Assembly (NCBI GenBank): GCA_903840265.1
Contig: CAIMFH010000065.1
Coordinates: 1 to 50,050 of the forward strand
DNA from: an uncultured Schlesneria sp.
GTDB taxonomy: Bacteria > Planctomycetota > Planctomycetia > Planctomycetales > Planctomycetaceae
Reading direction: 5' to 3'
Length of the DNA stretch: 50,050 nucleotides
Part shown: piece by piece, positions 8,204-16,577 of the stretch
Position numbering within the stretch: position 1 is the stretch's first letter
Layout of the letters: each line of letters opens with the position of its first letter
Program-made: the position numbers and the translations under genes
Notes under the pieces: generated by a model
Databases searched by the model: none
What the model was told of the DNA's origin: nothing
Seen by the model: only the letters and a program-made list of their open reading frames with translations

Positions 8204-9955
8204 TTACTTGATCAAGTCGCCGAACGTTTGGATCAAGGAACCGCCTGGCCCTTCGGAATCGTTGCCGCTCCACATCGACGAGACACCGGTCCAAATGATC
8301 AGCGTGTTGGCGGCCAGGAAGAGCGAACAGGCGACCAGGCCAACGGCCATTGCGGCGCCCCACGCCGGTTCTTTCGGACCGACGGCGGCTTTCTTCCCTT
8401 TGGCAGACGGTTCGAGATAGTCTTCGTCCTCTTCCTCACCATCCAGCGTGGCGACTTCATCGCCGCTGAACATTTCGTCCGAGGCGTCGAAAACCTCTTC
8501 TTCCGCGTCGAACTCATCAACTTCGGCTTCCGACCCGGCGTCGAGATCTTCTGAGATTTCGAGATCTTCGACTTCGGTGTCGTCGTCCAGATCGAACGCT
8601 TCGCTCAGGCTGCCGGCTTTGGAACGGCCCTTTCGAACAACGGTGGCCGACGTGTCGTCGAGATCATCATCGTCGCCCAGTAACAGTTCAGCAGTCGCAT
8701 CTCCATCGTCGAGATTGATCTCGTACGACGAATCGTCTTCTTCACCCATCAAGTTTAAGGTCTGAGTACGATCATTGTCGTCGTCAGCCAGATCCATGTC
8801 AGCGAGAGTCTTGGCGTTGCCGCGGCTGTGTCCTGAGCCTTCCAATGACAGTCCGCTTTCCGGACCACCCAAGCTCAATCCGCTATCGAGTCCGAACGAG
8901 ATCCCGCTTTCGCCGGACAAGGCCAGGCCACTGTCCGCATGACCCAAGGCAAGTCCGCTATCTGCGTGACCCAGGGCAATACCACTGTCGCCCGCGTCCA
9001 GCGCGATGCCGCTATCAGGTGCCCCGGTATTCAGCGCGATACCGCTATCCGGCTTTTCCGCGTCGAGGGCAATTCCACTGTCGGGGGCTCCCAGATCTAA
9101 CGCGATGCCGCTGTCTGGCTTGACTTGAGAATCCTCAAGCATGATGCCGCTGTCTTCGGCAGGCGTTCGCAGCTTGCTCGCCAAGCCCATCAACTGAACA
9201 TCGCTATCTTCGGCAAGACGGACCGAGCTATCGCTTTGGTAAGAGTCGCTCGCCTCTGCGGCGAGATCATCCCACACGGTCTCGTCGGATTCTGCGGCGG
9301 CCGCTTGATAGTCGGGGGCGATCTGGACGTCGCTATCGCTTTTCTCGGCCAGTGCCGGTGTTTCACCGGTCGATTTCTTTTCCGGTCCCGTGTAGACCGC
9401 GACGTCACTGGAGGTTGATCCGACCGGTGCATCCAACTCGGCCGCTGCGGCAGCCGCTTGATAGTCGGGAGCGATCTGGACATCGCTGTCGCTCGCCTCG
9501 GCCAGCACAGGCGTTTCGCCAGTCGATTTCTTTTCTGGACCCGTATAGACCGCGACATCGCTCGACGTTGAACTCACCGGCGCGTCCATGTGGGTCGCTT
9601 CCGACGGCACGAACCAGTCCGAGACGGGCGCGTCAGCTTCGGGATTCGACTTCGTGATCATCGTCGCCTGTTCGGCGAGGGCTGTTTCATCCAGCTCGAT
9701 ATACGACAGGTCATCTTCCGAGTTGTCGAAGGTCAGCACCTGGTCGCCGTCGGATAATGACGTGCCGGGCAAAAATTCAGTCGAAATTTTCCCAGTGTCG
9801 ACCAGCGACTGCAGTTCGTCGCGGCGATACTTCCACGTGCCGCGATCGGCGAGGGCTCGTACTTCGCCGGAATCTACGAACTGCTGCAGAGTTGCCTGAT
9901 TGAGTCCGAATTCAGCCGCAACTTCTTCGGCAGTCAGAAATTTCTTGCTTTCCAT
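8204..9955 (-). CDS. Membrane-tethered helix-turn-helix protein with acidic DSGIAL repeats
   Basis: The ATG at 9955 gives 583 residues and is preceded by AAGAG; an upstream in-frame start at 10051 lacks support. Residues 1-60 form an excisionase/MerR-like helix-turn-helix (LTAEEVAAEFGLNQATLQQFVDSGEVRALADRGTWKYRRDEL, split here only for naming). The middle is low-complexity and acidic. It has two near-identical 51-residue units containing SDVAVYTGPEKKSTGETP, then about ten DSGIAL/DSGLAL repeats, then Glu/Asp-rich sequence. Near the C terminus lies one hydrophobic helix (MAVGLVACSLFLAANTLIIW). It could be a membrane-bound DNA-binding protein or a scaffold. The gene is convergent with the SUMF1-fold gene, and its function is unknown. 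Confidence 0.8.
   Translation of the reverse strand: MESKKFLTAEEVAAEFGLNQATLQQFVDSGEVRALADRGTWKYRRDELQSLVDTGKISTEFLPGTSLSDGDQVLTFDNSEDDLSYIELDETALAEQATMITKSNPEADAPVSDWFVPSEATHMDAPVSSTSSDVAVYTGPEKKSTGETPVLAEASDSDVQIAPDYQAAAAAAELDAPVGSTSSDVAVYTGPEKKSTGETPALAEKSDSDVQIAPDYQAAAAESDETVWDDLAAEASDSYQSDSSVRLAEDSDVQLMGLASKLRTPAEDSGIMLEDSQVKPDSGIALDLGAPDSGIALDAEKPDSGIALNTGAPDSGIALDAGDSGIALGHADSGLALGHADSGLALSGESGISFGLDSGLSLGGPESGLSLEGSGHSRGNAKTLADMDLADDDNDRTQTLNLMGEEDDSSYEINLDDGDATAELLLGDDDDLDDTSATVVRKGRSKAGSLSEAFDLDDDTEVEDLEISEDLDAGSEAEVDEFDAEEEVFDASDEMFSGDEVATLDGEEEDEDYLEPSAKGKKAAVGPKEPAWGAAMAVGLVACSLFLAANTLIIWTGVSSMWSGNDSEGPGGSLIQTFGDLIK
9307..9588 (-). repeat. In-gene tandem duplication, 153-bp period
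   Basis: Nucleotides 9307-9433 recur at 9460-9588 with about 85-90 percent identity, judged by eye. They encode two copies of a 51-residue unit (SDVQIAPDYQAAAA ... DAPVSSTSSDVAVYTGPEKK) in the helix-turn-helix protein. The period is a multiple of three, so the frame is preserved. Confidence 0.85.
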
Positions 9956-10276
9956 ATCGGTCACTCTTTGCGTACGGCAATGGTTCGGAAGATCGGACGA
10001 ATTACGGCAAGAACTGCCATATATTCTACGCAGTCGATGGAACGATCCCAAACTTAATCTTCGGCAGATGAAAATCCAGACTGGTGTCGGTTGCCGTCCC
10101 CGCGTTTACGCGTTGGGAAAGAACCGACAGGTTGGACGAATCTTACGGGTGTAAGGGTTGTAGCCTAAGCCCGACAGTCACAGCTTGCCATTTATTTTTC
10201 CAGCGGCCAATCAATTTGGCGAGGATTCGGGGCGGACATGCCGTCCGGTCGGAATTTCAGGAGGATGATTCCGGGT

Positions 10277-10444
10277 GACACGGCATTGGAGCCCTCGACA
10301 AGGCCGTGTCTTTTCCCCAATTCCGAGCGACGCCGATTTCACAGCTTTGAAGATGGGGATGAAAGTCTTACAGCCAGGTTTCGAATTGCTGGCTGGTTAC
10401 GGTCCTCGAAGACACGGCCATGTCGAGGACTCCATAACCGTGGC
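10277..10444. repeat. 168-bp MITE-like element upstream of fliF
   Basis: The left end (10277-10314) and the reverse complement of the right end (10408-10444) share most of a 37-base sequence, with the core GACACGG, CTCGACA and GGCCGTGTCTT. This makes long imperfect terminal inverted repeats. It lies in the gap 9956-10652 between the divergently transcribed helix-turn-helix gene and the flagellar operon. The promoters of both must lie in this gap, but I cannot assign them with confidence. Confidence 0.55.
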
Positions 10445-10652
10445 ACCCGAGATAATGACATTTGCCGTAATATCATATGCAATATAGAGAAACGTTTCTG
10501 ATAATCGACTGCGGGGGATTGGGCCGAGGCGACTGACTCGGCGGATTGCGGGCTTCGGTTTGGCTTCAGATTCGGATTGCCCTCAATCGCGATTCGCGGC
10601 TATAACCCCCTCGCGCAATTGGCTTTTCTGCAACAAACGTATTGGCTGCGAC

Positions 10653-12284
10653 ATGGATGTCCTGCCCCGCATCACCCGCCAGCTCGTCGAGCTGTTTCAG
10701 GCGATGTCGCCCGTGCAACGAGCGACCTTCGTCGCGGTACCGTTGTTGATCCTGGCGGGGCTGACTTCGATTGTTGTTCTCAATCGGCCGGATGATCACC
10801 AGGCTGTCCTGTTTGGCCGGACATTTACGACGGAAGAACTCGCCACGGCCGAGAAGGCATTGAATCAGGCCGGTCTGCTGAATTATCGCCGTGAAGATCG
10901 CAAGCTGGTGGTCCCCGGACCGGAACTGGACCGCTACAACGCCGCCTTGGTGGAGTTCGACGCGGTTCCTCCTGACCTGGGCTCGCAGATCCTGAAGCAG
11001 TTCGAATCACTCGGACCCTTCAGCACCGATCGTCATCGTCAGGAAATGAAAGACGCACTACTGCTGCAGGAATTGCGGCGGATGATTAAGTCGGTGCCGG
11101 ATATCGAAGATGCTCGGGTGGCGGTTGCCAGTTCGGGGCGACGAGTCGGTTTTGGCCAGAAGCCACGCGTCACTGCGAATGTCACTGTGAAGCCGCGAGC
11201 TGGTCGCGAGTTGTCGGCTCGGCTAGTGGGTTCGTTGCGACAAGCGGTGGCCAGCATGGTCCCCGATCTGCAGGCGACCGATGTGACCGTGTTCGATGTC
11301 GCTCGCGGGCAGACTTTCACCGGCGATCCGAACGAAGAGTCGCTCGATGGGCGGTTAATTCAACGAGTCCGCGATTTCACTCGGCAGTATGAGCAGCAGA
11401 TTCAGAAGGCCCTGGCCTTCATCCCGCATGCGACGGTGGCCGTACATGTTGATCTGGACAACTTGAAGTCGTCCGTCATCCGTCGAGAGCGAGTGCGTGT
11501 CACCAACGATGACACGACGATTGCCAATCGGCCGGGCAGTGTGCAGCAAGTCGCTCACGACGATGATCAAGATTCAATCCATCATTCGGCGGCCTTCCGC
11601 GGGCAGACAGCTCCGACCGATTACACGCGCGAAGTTTCCGAACGCGAACTGCTGGCCGCCATGCCGCGCGCTGTTCAAGTCAGCGTCTCGATTCCCCGCG
11701 ACTACTACCGCCATGTGGCAACGCGTCGGCAAGGGCAGGGGGAATCAAACAAACGTCGTCTGGATCTGGATTCCATTGAAGAGGAGATCCTGACGAAGGT
11801 CGAACGGACGGTGAGTCGCCTGATTCCTGTCGGCTCGCCCCACGATGCGATCTCGGTCACCACGATCGATCACATGCCACTCGAAACAACCGAGACAACA
11901 CTCTCCACCACCGACCAGTTGACCGTCCTGGCCTGGAAGCATGGCGGCTCGTGGGGGTTGGGCCTGTTTGCTGTGATCGCCTTGTGGATGCTGTCGCGGT
12001 TGGCTCTTGCTCCTTCTCCGGTTGCGGCCAGAGCGGAAGCTCCGGCTCAGCCACGTCCGATCATGACGCCTTCGCCAGTGGTTCCAGAGATGGCACCATT
12101 CGTTGCACCAGTGGAAATCACGCCCAGTGTGCCGGTACCACCGGAACCCGTGTTCCGCGCGTCACCAGTCACGACAAGTGCCACTGCGACGATGCTGATG
12201 CGAGATGAAATTCTGGCGTTGGCTCAATCTGATCCTGCGACGACTGCGGCCGTGTTAAGTCAGTGGTTGGCGGAAGCTCGATGA
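10653..12284 (+). CDS. fliF: Flagellar MS-ring protein FliF
   Basis: This 543-residue protein forms the membrane-embedded MS ring that seeds flagellar assembly. ATG 10653 gives MDVLPRITRQLVELFQAMSP; the open frame reaches back to 10560 but that part has no family character. A first transmembrane helix (about residues 24-42) precedes the YscJ/FliF periplasmic domain, with segments such as DRHRQEMKDALLLQELRRMIKSVPDIEDARVAV. A second helix lies near residues 433-452, followed by a cytoplasmic tail that ends in a FliG-binding helix (DPATTAAVLSQWLAE). Length is close to the family norm. It is the first gene of the operon fliF-fliG-fliH-fliI-fliJ; fliG starts about 20 bases after its stop. Confidence 0.95.
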   Translation: MDVLPRITRQLVELFQAMSPVQRATFVAVPLLILAGLTSIVVLNRPDDHQAVLFGRTFTTEELATAEKALNQAGLLNYRREDRKLVVPGPELDRYNAALVEFDAVPPDLGSQILKQFESLGPFSTDRHRQEMKDALLLQELRRMIKSVPDIEDARVAVASSGRRVGFGQKPRVTANVTVKPRAGRELSARLVGSLRQAVASMVPDLQATDVTVFDVARGQTFTGDPNEESLDGRLIQRVRDFTRQYEQQIQKALAFIPHATVAVHVDLDNLKSSVIRRERVRVTNDDTTIANRPGSVQQVAHDDDQDSIHHSAAFRGQTAPTDYTREVSERELLAAMPRAVQVSVSIPRDYYRHVATRRQGQGESNKRRLDLDSIEEEILTKVERTVSRLIPVGSPHDAISVTTIDHMPLETTETTLSTTDQLTVLAWKHGGSWGLGLFAVIALWMLSRLALAPSPVAARAEAPAQPRPIMTPSPVVPEMAPFVAPVEITPSVPVPPEPVFRASPVTTSATATMLMRDEILALAQSDPATTAAVLSQWLAEAR

Positions 12285-12306
12285 ACCACATTGACGGGAT
12301 GTGCCC

Positions 12307-13290
12307 ATGAATGGCGTTCAAAAAGCGGCGGCTCTATTGCTTAGTCTCGATAAGACACTCGCGGCACAGGTTCTGGGACTGCTACCCCGTGAACAGGCTG
12401 ATCAAGCTCGGAGTGCCCTCACGGTCGCGTCGACTCCTGCGGGCGACGAACTCAACCTGATGCTGTTGGATTTCAAGGTTCGTTTTCAGTCGCGACCTGT
12501 ATTGCCACGCAACCCCGTGACGGAACTGCGAGAGCCACCGGACCTGATCGGCGATGTCAGTTCGTCACGGCGACAGTTGCCAATAGAACAACCTGCACCG
12601 GTCGTCGTGCCGACAGCAGAGCCGAATCCTGGCCCTTTCGCGTTCCTCGAAGGTCGGCATCCAGACGATATCCGATTGCTGCTGCGTGAAGAGCAGTCGC
12701 AAACGATCGCTGTCATCGCTGCTCAATTGCCACCCGCATTGTCGGCGGCCGTTCTGGCGGGGTTAGCTTCTGATCGACAGGCGGAAGTGCTGCAACGAAT
12801 CGCTCATCTCGGTCCGACCGATGCCGAGATCCTGGACGATATTGCAGCGGCTCTAAAGGACCGGCTGACACCTCCTCGAGTGCGTGCAGGTGGCGTCCCT
12901 CAAGCGGCCGAATTGCTGCGGCGATCTCCGCGACCGGCAACGCGATCCATGTTGAATGCATTGGATGAAACTGACGCCGATTTGGCGGATGAACTTCGTC
13001 AGACGTTGTTCTCGTTCGATGACCTGCTGAAGCTGGACGATGAGACATTGCGAATCATTCTGCAGGAGACCGACGACCGACAATGGGCGATGGCACTGAA
13101 GGCGAGCGCGGCACCTGTGCGGCAAAAGGTGTTGTCGTGTCTTCCGCCGATCGTCGCGAAGGCATTCAAAGACGAAATGGAATCTCTGGGTCCCGTGCGA
13201 CTTAGCGAGATGACAGCGGTGCGGCAGCAGATTGCGGACAGTATTCGTCGATTGGAAGACTCGGGATTAATTGCCTTGCCAGTTGGTTGA
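12307..13290 (+). CDS. fliG: Flagellar motor switch protein FliG
   Basis: A 327-residue FliG, the rotor subunit that binds FliF and interacts with the stator. The N-terminal NGVQKAAALLLSLDKT matches the family start, the middle domain carries the SQTIAVIAAQLPPALSAAVLAGL version of the EHPQ motif region, and the C-terminal torque domain includes FSFDDLLKLDDETLRIILQE and ends LSEMTAVRQQIADSIRRLEDSG. ATG 12307 is preferred; GTG 12301 is two codons upstream in the same frame. The linker between the N and middle domains is rich in Pro and Arg and somewhat longer than usual. It follows fliF by about 20 bases. Confidence 0.93.
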   Translation: MNGVQKAAALLLSLDKTLAAQVLGLLPREQADQARSALTVASTPAGDELNLMLLDFKVRFQSRPVLPRNPVTELREPPDLIGDVSSSRRQLPIEQPAPVVVPTAEPNPGPFAFLEGRHPDDIRLLLREEQSQTIAVIAAQLPPALSAAVLAGLASDRQAEVLQRIAHLGPTDAEILDDIAAALKDRLTPPRVRAGGVPQAAELLRRSPRPATRSMLNALDETDADLADELRQTLFSFDDLLKLDDETLRIILQETDDRQWAMALKASAAPVRQKVLSCLPPIVAKAFKDEMESLGPVRLSEMTAVRQQIADSIRRLEDSGLIALPVG

Positions 13291-13307
13291 AAGAAGACAA
13301 AGACTAA

Positions 13308-13338
13308 GGGCCAGGGGGCTGATGCCGCCCCGCTCAGA
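13308..13338. repeat. Dispersed palindromic element inside the flagellar operon, copy 2
   Basis: GGGCCAGGGGGCT followed by GATGCCG and CCCCGCTCAGA matches the element at 11-40 in the opposite orientation. It sits in the 67-base gap between fliG and fliH, an unusual place for a structured repeat in an operon, where it could affect the relative levels of the two transcripts. Confidence 0.65.
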
Positions 13339-13357
13339 AGATTGTGATTGTTCTACT

Positions 13358-14047
13358 ATGACTATGGCTCGTATCCTTAAAGCTCAGGTTGCTCGCGAAC
13401 TGTCAGTTCGTCCGGCGTTTAATTTCGTGGACTTGCGGCAAGAGGCAGACCACGTCATTGCTCAGGCCCGCCAAACGGCCGAAGAGATGTTGGTGTCGGC
13501 CCAGCGGCAGGTTCAAGAACTGCATGACCAGGCGCGGAATTCCGGTCGAGTCGAAGGATTGCAGGACGCTCAGGCTCAAGTTGATCGTCGAGCCACCGAG
13601 ATCGCAAATCATCACCTTCAAGGTCAGCTAGAGACAGCCTTACCAGCCCTGAGGGCCGCCGCGGAGTCACTTCAAGCCGAACGAGATCGCTGGCTGATTC
13701 GTTGGGAACAGACCGCGGTTCGCGTGGGTGTGGCGATCGCCGAGAAGCTGGTGAAATCACAGATTGCGACTCGACCCGAATTGGCGTCGGGCATGATTGC
13801 TGATGCCCTGCGATTGGCGGCCGGCCAACCGAAGGTGACCGTCTATCTGCATCCGGGCGACCTCGCCGCGTGGGGAGATCAGGGACCGCGGATTGTCGAA
13901 TCGTTGACGGCCTGTGCTGACTCTAATCTCGTTGCTGACCCCAAGGTGTCGCCGGGCGGCTGTCGCATTGAGACGCTGCATGGTGAGATCGACGCTCGTG
14001 TCGAAACAATGCTGGAACGTTTAGCCAATGAATTGATCGACGGATAA
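13358..14047 (+). CDS. fliH: Flagellar export regulator FliH
   Basis: A 229-residue FliH-type protein, the stator-like partner that binds and regulates the FliI ATPase during flagellar export. It shows the family layout: a short basic start (MARILKAQVARELSVRPAF), a long Ala/Gln/Arg-rich coiled coil (about residues 28-100), and a globular C-terminal domain with VGVAIAEKLVKSQI, VTVYLHPGDLAAWG and GGCRIETLHGEIDARVETMLERLANEL, as in FliH/SctL proteins. ATG 13358 is chosen; the frame extends upstream across the dispersed repeat into fliG and that part is not credible. It is followed by fliI after 6 bases. Confidence 0.88.
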   Translation: MTMARILKAQVARELSVRPAFNFVDLRQEADHVIAQARQTAEEMLVSAQRQVQELHDQARNSGRVEGLQDAQAQVDRRATEIANHHLQGQLETALPALRAAAESLQAERDRWLIRWEQTAVRVGVAIAEKLVKSQIATRPELASGMIADALRLAAGQPKVTVYLHPGDLAAWGDQGPRIVESLTACADSNLVADPKVSPGGCRIETLHGEIDARVETMLERLANELIDG

Positions 14048-14053
14048 CTCGTT

Positions 14054-15430
14054 GTGGACTTTGATGTGACTGCTTCTCTTAGGACTCGCCCTTCGCACTT
14101 GATTGATCAGATCCAACGGTCGCTGCCGGTGGGATTGCGCGGTCGCGTTTCGAAGCTGGTGGGACTGACGGTGGCCGTCGCCGGCTTTCCCGCTCCGATG
14201 GGTGCCGTCGCGGTCTTGGAAGCCGAGCAGGGGAGCCACGTCGAAGCGGAAGTGGTCGGGTTTTCGGGCGATGACACCTTACTGCTGCCATACGGCGAAC
14301 TGCACGGGATTCGACGAGGGACGCCTGTTGTCCTTAGTCAATCGGTTCCCGGTGCCCGAGTCGGCGATGGGTTACTGGGTCGGATCATCAACGGTCGTGG
14401 GCGCTTCCTGGACGAACGCACGCCCGCCGTGCTGCCACACCGAGTTCCCTTGCATGCCGAACCGATCTCGCCCATGCAGCGAGTGCGAATTGATCAGCCG
14501 CTAGGGACGGGGATCCGAGCGATCGACGGGTTGCTGACGTGCGGGCGAGGTCAACGGCTGGGGATCTTCGCTGGCAGCGGCGTTGGTAAGAGCACTCTAT
14601 TAGGTCAGATGGCCCGGGCAGCCGAAGCGGACGTGAACGTCGTCGTGCTGATCGGTGAACGCGGTCGAGAAGTGCGAGAATTCATCGAACGGGATCTGGG
14701 TCCTGAAGGACTGGCACGCAGCGTGGTCGTGGTCGCCACAGGTGATGATCCGGCTGTGCTGCGGTTGCGAGCAGCTTACCTGGGAACTGCGATTGCCGAA
14801 TACTTTCGCGAGTCCGGTCGAGACGTATTGCTGGTGATGGACAGCGTGACGAGATTCGCGTTGGCTCAACGAGAGATCGGCCTGGCCGCGGGGGAACACC
14901 CGGCGACGCGCGGTTATCCGCCGAGTGTGTTTGCGATGTTGCCACGACTGCTCGAACGAAGCGGACGCACGAATCGCGGCAGTATTACGGGGCTCTATAC
15001 GGTCTTGGTTGAAGGAGACGACCCGAACGAGCCGATCGCCGATGCCGTCCGTGGAACACTGGATGGGCATGTCGTGCTGGCACGCAAGCTCGCTGAACTG
15101 GGGCACTTTCCAGCTATTGACGTGCTGGCGAGTGTTTCGCGATTGATGAACGATGTGACGACTGAAGACCATCGCCGCGCCGCGATGTCATTGCGACAAC
15201 TTCTGGCCGCGCACCGACAGGCCGAAGACTTGATTTCGATTGGTGCTTATCAGAACGGTGCGAATGCACTCGTCGACGCCGCGTTGCGTTTGCAGGAACC
15301 GATTCAACAGTTCCTGCAACAAGATCGAACCGATGCCACTGCACTGACCGAAGCGGTGCAACGATTGAATGATCTGAAACAATGGCGCGAGGCCGGAGCA
15401 ATGGCCTCGACACAATCACGGCAAAAGTAG
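14054..15430 (+). CDS. fliI: Flagellum-specific export ATPase FliI
   Basis: A 458-residue ATPase of the F1-beta-related type III export family. The Walker A motif GSGVGKST is at about residues 174-181, the Walker B strand is DVLLVMDS, and the region GEHPATRGYPPSVFAMLPRLLERSG is diagnostic for FliI/SctN. The start is a GTG at 14054, only 6 bases after the fliH stop, so translation is probably coupled. It powers or assists loading of export substrates at the base of the flagellum with FliH and FliJ. Confidence 0.95.
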   Translation: MDFDVTASLRTRPSHLIDQIQRSLPVGLRGRVSKLVGLTVAVAGFPAPMGAVAVLEAEQGSHVEAEVVGFSGDDTLLLPYGELHGIRRGTPVVLSQSVPGARVGDGLLGRIINGRGRFLDERTPAVLPHRVPLHAEPISPMQRVRIDQPLGTGIRAIDGLLTCGRGQRLGIFAGSGVGKSTLLGQMARAAEADVNVVVLIGERGREVREFIERDLGPEGLARSVVVVATGDDPAVLRLRAAYLGTAIAEYFRESGRDVLLVMDSVTRFALAQREIGLAAGEHPATRGYPPSVFAMLPRLLERSGRTNRGSITGLYTVLVEGDDPNEPIADAVRGTLDGHVVLARKLAELGHFPAIDVLASVSRLMNDVTTEDHRRAAMSLRQLLAAHRQAEDLISIGAYQNGANALVDAALRLQEPIQQFLQQDRTDATALTEAVQRLNDLKQWREAGAMASTQSRQK

Positions 15431-15493
15431 ACAGCACACCTGATGTGCTGAATCCTATTCCTCATTTGTGCGGTCGACAGCGGAGAATCAGAG

Positions 15494-15919
15494 ATGGCAG
15501 CCTTTCGCTTTGATACAGTGCTTCGCATTCGCGAGTCGGAACGAGATCTCTGCCGGATGGCCCTGGCGGAGGCTCAACGCAGTGAGGCCGAATTGCTGGC
15601 CGCACACCAGCGAACATCGACCGAACGCACTGATGCGCTCGACGAACTGCGAGCGACACACGAAGGGGAAGCGTGGTCCGCCGATCGCGTCGCCTCGCGC
15701 CAGCAATATGCCGAGCGGCTGGCGGCAAAGTTGAAGGGGATCGAGTGCGAGATGGCCGTGGTGGCTGAACTGCTGACCCTGCGACGCAGCGCATTGATGG
15801 AGGCGGACACTGCGGTGAAAGCTCTCGAAAAGCTCTCCGGCCGTCATGTGGCCGATGAACAGAGAGCCGAACAGGCTGCCGCCGAACGCGAACGCGATGA
15901 CCATCGACGAGCCGCGTAA
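15494..15919 (+). CDS. fliJ: Flagellar export chaperone FliJ
   Basis: A 141-residue, almost entirely alpha-helical coiled-coil protein beginning MAAFRFDTVLRIRESERDL, the usual FliJ start, and rich in Glu, Arg and Ala. FliJ joins the FliI ring and shuttles export chaperones. Position after fliI and size confirm it. Its last 40 or so codons are duplicated 3.6 kb downstream, beyond a toxin-immunity island. No further flagellar gene follows in the window, so the operon seems to end here or to have been interrupted here. Confidence 0.9.
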   Translation: MAAFRFDTVLRIRESERDLCRMALAEAQRSEAELLAAHQRTSTERTDALDELRATHEGEAWSADRVASRQQYAERLAAKLKGIECEMAVVAELLTLRRSALMEADTAVKALEKLSGRHVADEQRAEQAAAERERDDHRRAA

Positions 15920-15933
15920 AGGCAATATCTTCG
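15795..15933 (+). repeat. Direct repeat: 3' end of fliJ, intact copy
   Basis: These 139 bases match 19413-19539. The last 62 (15872-15933, running past the stop codon) are identical at 61 positions. The upstream part differs by one 12-base in-frame gap and about eight substitutions, nearly all at third codon positions. After 15933 the two copies diverge fully. The region from 15934 to 16366 holds no gene I can support. Confidence 0.9.
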
Positions 15934-16366
15934 GATGGACCGCATTGGTCCGTGGATCCTTCGTTCACTGCAGATTGCAGGTCAACGTTGTCTTCGTTTC
16001 AAAGTCTCGTGTTCATCGGTCCGCGTGCTGGCGCATTGCGGCTCATCTGATGACATCTGGTATTGGGTGCCACGGTCTCACCGTCTTCGGTGTGGCCGTA
16101 TCTTCGGTCGAGGACATGGTCGTGCGACATTAGGCTGGGGTGACATGGAGCGTTAGCTCCCTCTACCCTCAACTCACTGCTATCAACTCTCGCGGCCCGC
16201 TGCGCAGCCCCTCCAACAGCGCTGAAATCATGACCGTACAACTTTCGATAAAGTTTTGAAATACAGGAAATAGGGTCTTCCTCGACGCACACGAAACGGG
16301 TTAGATCCCCTCTGACCGCCGCTGACCGAGTCGCGTCGACTCCGCCAGCGATGTGGCACTGTAACC

Positions 16367-16406
16367 AACAGGCCGCAGTCTCGTTTTCACGAGGTTGCGG
16401 CCTGTT
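16367..16406 (+). terminator. Terminator hairpin T1, left border of the island
   Basis: A perfect 11-bp stem (AACAGGCCGCA with TGCGGCCTGTT), an inner CTCG/CGAG pairing, and TTTTCGTT at its end. No gene directly precedes it, so it may be the remnant of a lost unit. It is closely related to the hairpin at 19329-19368. Downstream, 16437-16460 has a small GGGCT/AGCCC hairpin typical of dispersed intergenic repeats. Confidence 0.7.
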
Positions 16407-16577
16407 TTCGTTACGAGCCGCCAGTGTCCCTTTACGTGGGATGGGCTTCTAGCCCGTCACTCTTCGAATCAGCAAAAAGGTCGACCCCAGCACTCCCACA
16501 ACGAAAGCAAAGTTCAGGAAGACGGCAAGAGGTCGCCTCCAAACAGGATTGGATTCCATTAGTGGAGACAAACACTA

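Noticed and set aside
8846-9150. Regular short repeats considered as a CRISPR array
   Set aside because: The repeats are in frame, encode DSGIAL/DSGLAL, have no constant spacers, and belong to the helix-turn-helix gene.
14600-15172. 190-codon minus-strand frame under fliI
   Set aside because: It is antisense to the conserved ATPase core and carries no features of its own.
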